From Arthrobacter sp. V1I9 (GTDB taxonomy: Bacteria > Actinomycetota > Actinomycetes > Actinomycetales > Micrococcaceae), in the NCBI RefSeq assembly GCF_030817075.1, contig NZ_JAUSYU010000001.1:3410001-3474000 (forward strand): a stretch of DNA of 64,000 nt. Direction: 5' to 3'. Positions within the stretch are counted from its first letter, which is position 1. Each line of letters opens with the position of its first letter. Positions 63,528-64,000 of this stretch are shown here, piece after piece. The notes under the pieces were generated by a model. The model ran no database searches and had not been told where the DNA came from. It worked only from the letters and a program-made list of their open reading frames with translations. The position numbers and the translations under genes were made by a program.

Positions 63528-64000
63528 TTAGATGTCCGGCGTGACGGCTGATGTTGTGGCAGTTGAAGTGCGCTTGCGCTTGGCGATGGCAGTGCGGACG
63601 GCCGGAAGCACAGCTACCAGGACGAAGACCACCAGCAGGGTGGCGGAGATGGGACGGCCGAAGAAGCCGAGGGGCTCGCCGCCGAACATCAGCAGGGAGC
63701 GCCGCATCGAGCTTTCCAGCAGTTCACCCAGCACGAAGGCCAGCACCAGGGGGCCCGGTTCGAAGCCGAACTTCTTCATGAGGTAGCCGACGATGCCGAA
63801 GACCACCACGAGCGTCACATCAAACATGCTGTTGTTGATGGTGTAGGCACCCAGCAGCGTAATGAGGGCTGTGACGGGTGCCAGGATGGCGGCGCGGACC
63901 CGGAGGATCCTCACGAAGATTCCCACGAGCGGCAGGCTCATGATGAGCAGCAGGATGTTGCCGATGTACATGGAGTTCACCACGCCCCAAAAAAGTTCGG
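63528..64000 (-). CDS. Tripartite tricarboxylate transporter permease TctA (C-terminal part)
   Basis: The C-terminal 157 codons of a roughly 500-residue TctA large membrane subunit; the rest lies beyond the right edge, and the frame is open there (ELFWGVVNSMYIGN). Conserved TctA features include GNILLLIMSLPLVGIFVRIL, YLMKKFGFEPGPLVLAFVLGELLESSMRRSLLMFGG and the final helix ATLLVVFVLVAVLPAV. The system imports citrate or other tri/dicarboxylates with a periplasmic-type TctC and a small TctB subunit, expected upstream outside the window. Confidence 0.93.
   Translation of the reverse strand, partial: ELFWGVVNSMYIGNILLLIMSLPLVGIFVRILRVRAAILAPVTALITLLGAYTINNSMFDVTLVVVFGIVGYLMKKFGFEPGPLVLAFVLGELLESSMRRSLLMFGGEPLGFFGRPISATLLVVFVLVAVLPAVRTAIAKRKRTSTATTSAVTPDI

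Overview
The window is high-GC, gene-dense chromosomal DNA from an actinobacterium of the Micrococcaceae, most likely Arthrobacter or Pseudarthrobacter. Supporting signs are the DUF222-HNH (13E12-type) protein, DUF3040, ANTAR/GAF and GlsB-type small proteins, frequent GTG/TTG starts, leaderless promoters, and a soil-type plant-polymer and pentose catabolic repertoire. I found one tRNA, and no rRNA, CRISPR array, insertion sequence or prophage. Both edge genes are truncated: an SDR at the left and a TctA-type permease at the right.

Layout. 0-5.5 kb: rhamnogalacturonan lyase, aldo/keto reductase and two small stress-type proteins. 5.6-7.6 kb: a DUF222-HNH nuclease behind a DNA-damage-type promoter. 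7.7-17.8 kb: PrmC-like methyltransferase, lactonase, a secreted multidomain GH13 amylase, an NmrA-like reductase, MalQ and an aldo/keto reductase. 17.9-21.7 kb: DUF3040, an EamA transporter coupled to a TetR gene, an SDR opposite it across a perfect palindrome, and two small genes. 21.7-26.8 kb: a compact catabolic unit (SDR, MHS transporter, two-subunit transketolase, GntR) whose promoters share a 13-bp operator. 26.9-34 kb: a hexapeptide-repeat protein and the complete urease cluster ureABCEFGD plus nickel permease, on the minus strand. 34-45.2 kb: hydrolase, two LacI regulators, a HhH-GPD protein, GH51 arabinofuranosidase, a GAF-ANTAR regulator and araB-araD-araA. 45.2-54.3 kb: tRNA-Lys, a candidate structured RNA, DUF47-PiT phosphate uptake, pstSCAB and FUSC. 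54.3-58.9 kb: a beta-glucoside PTS operon (bglF, bglA, licT) with its RNA antiterminator. 59-64 kb: radA, a broken histidine kinase, a NUDIX protein, a universal stress protein and TctA.

How the genes work together. Arabinan and pectin breakdown (PL11, GH51) feeds araBAD. The amylase and MalQ handle alpha-glucans. The bgl operon takes up and cleaves beta-glucosides under LicT antitermination. PiT and Pst cover low- and high-affinity phosphate uptake. Urease needs the nickel permease and UreG, yet both reading frames carry a one-base expansion of a C/G run. Together with an in-frame TAG in the histidine kinase, this suggests either recent gene decay or sequence error.

The least explained items are the GntR/split-transketolase unit, a putative free-standing ncRNA near 46.2 kb, and two hairpin elements in the urease cluster whose arms differ in sequence but stay perfectly paired.
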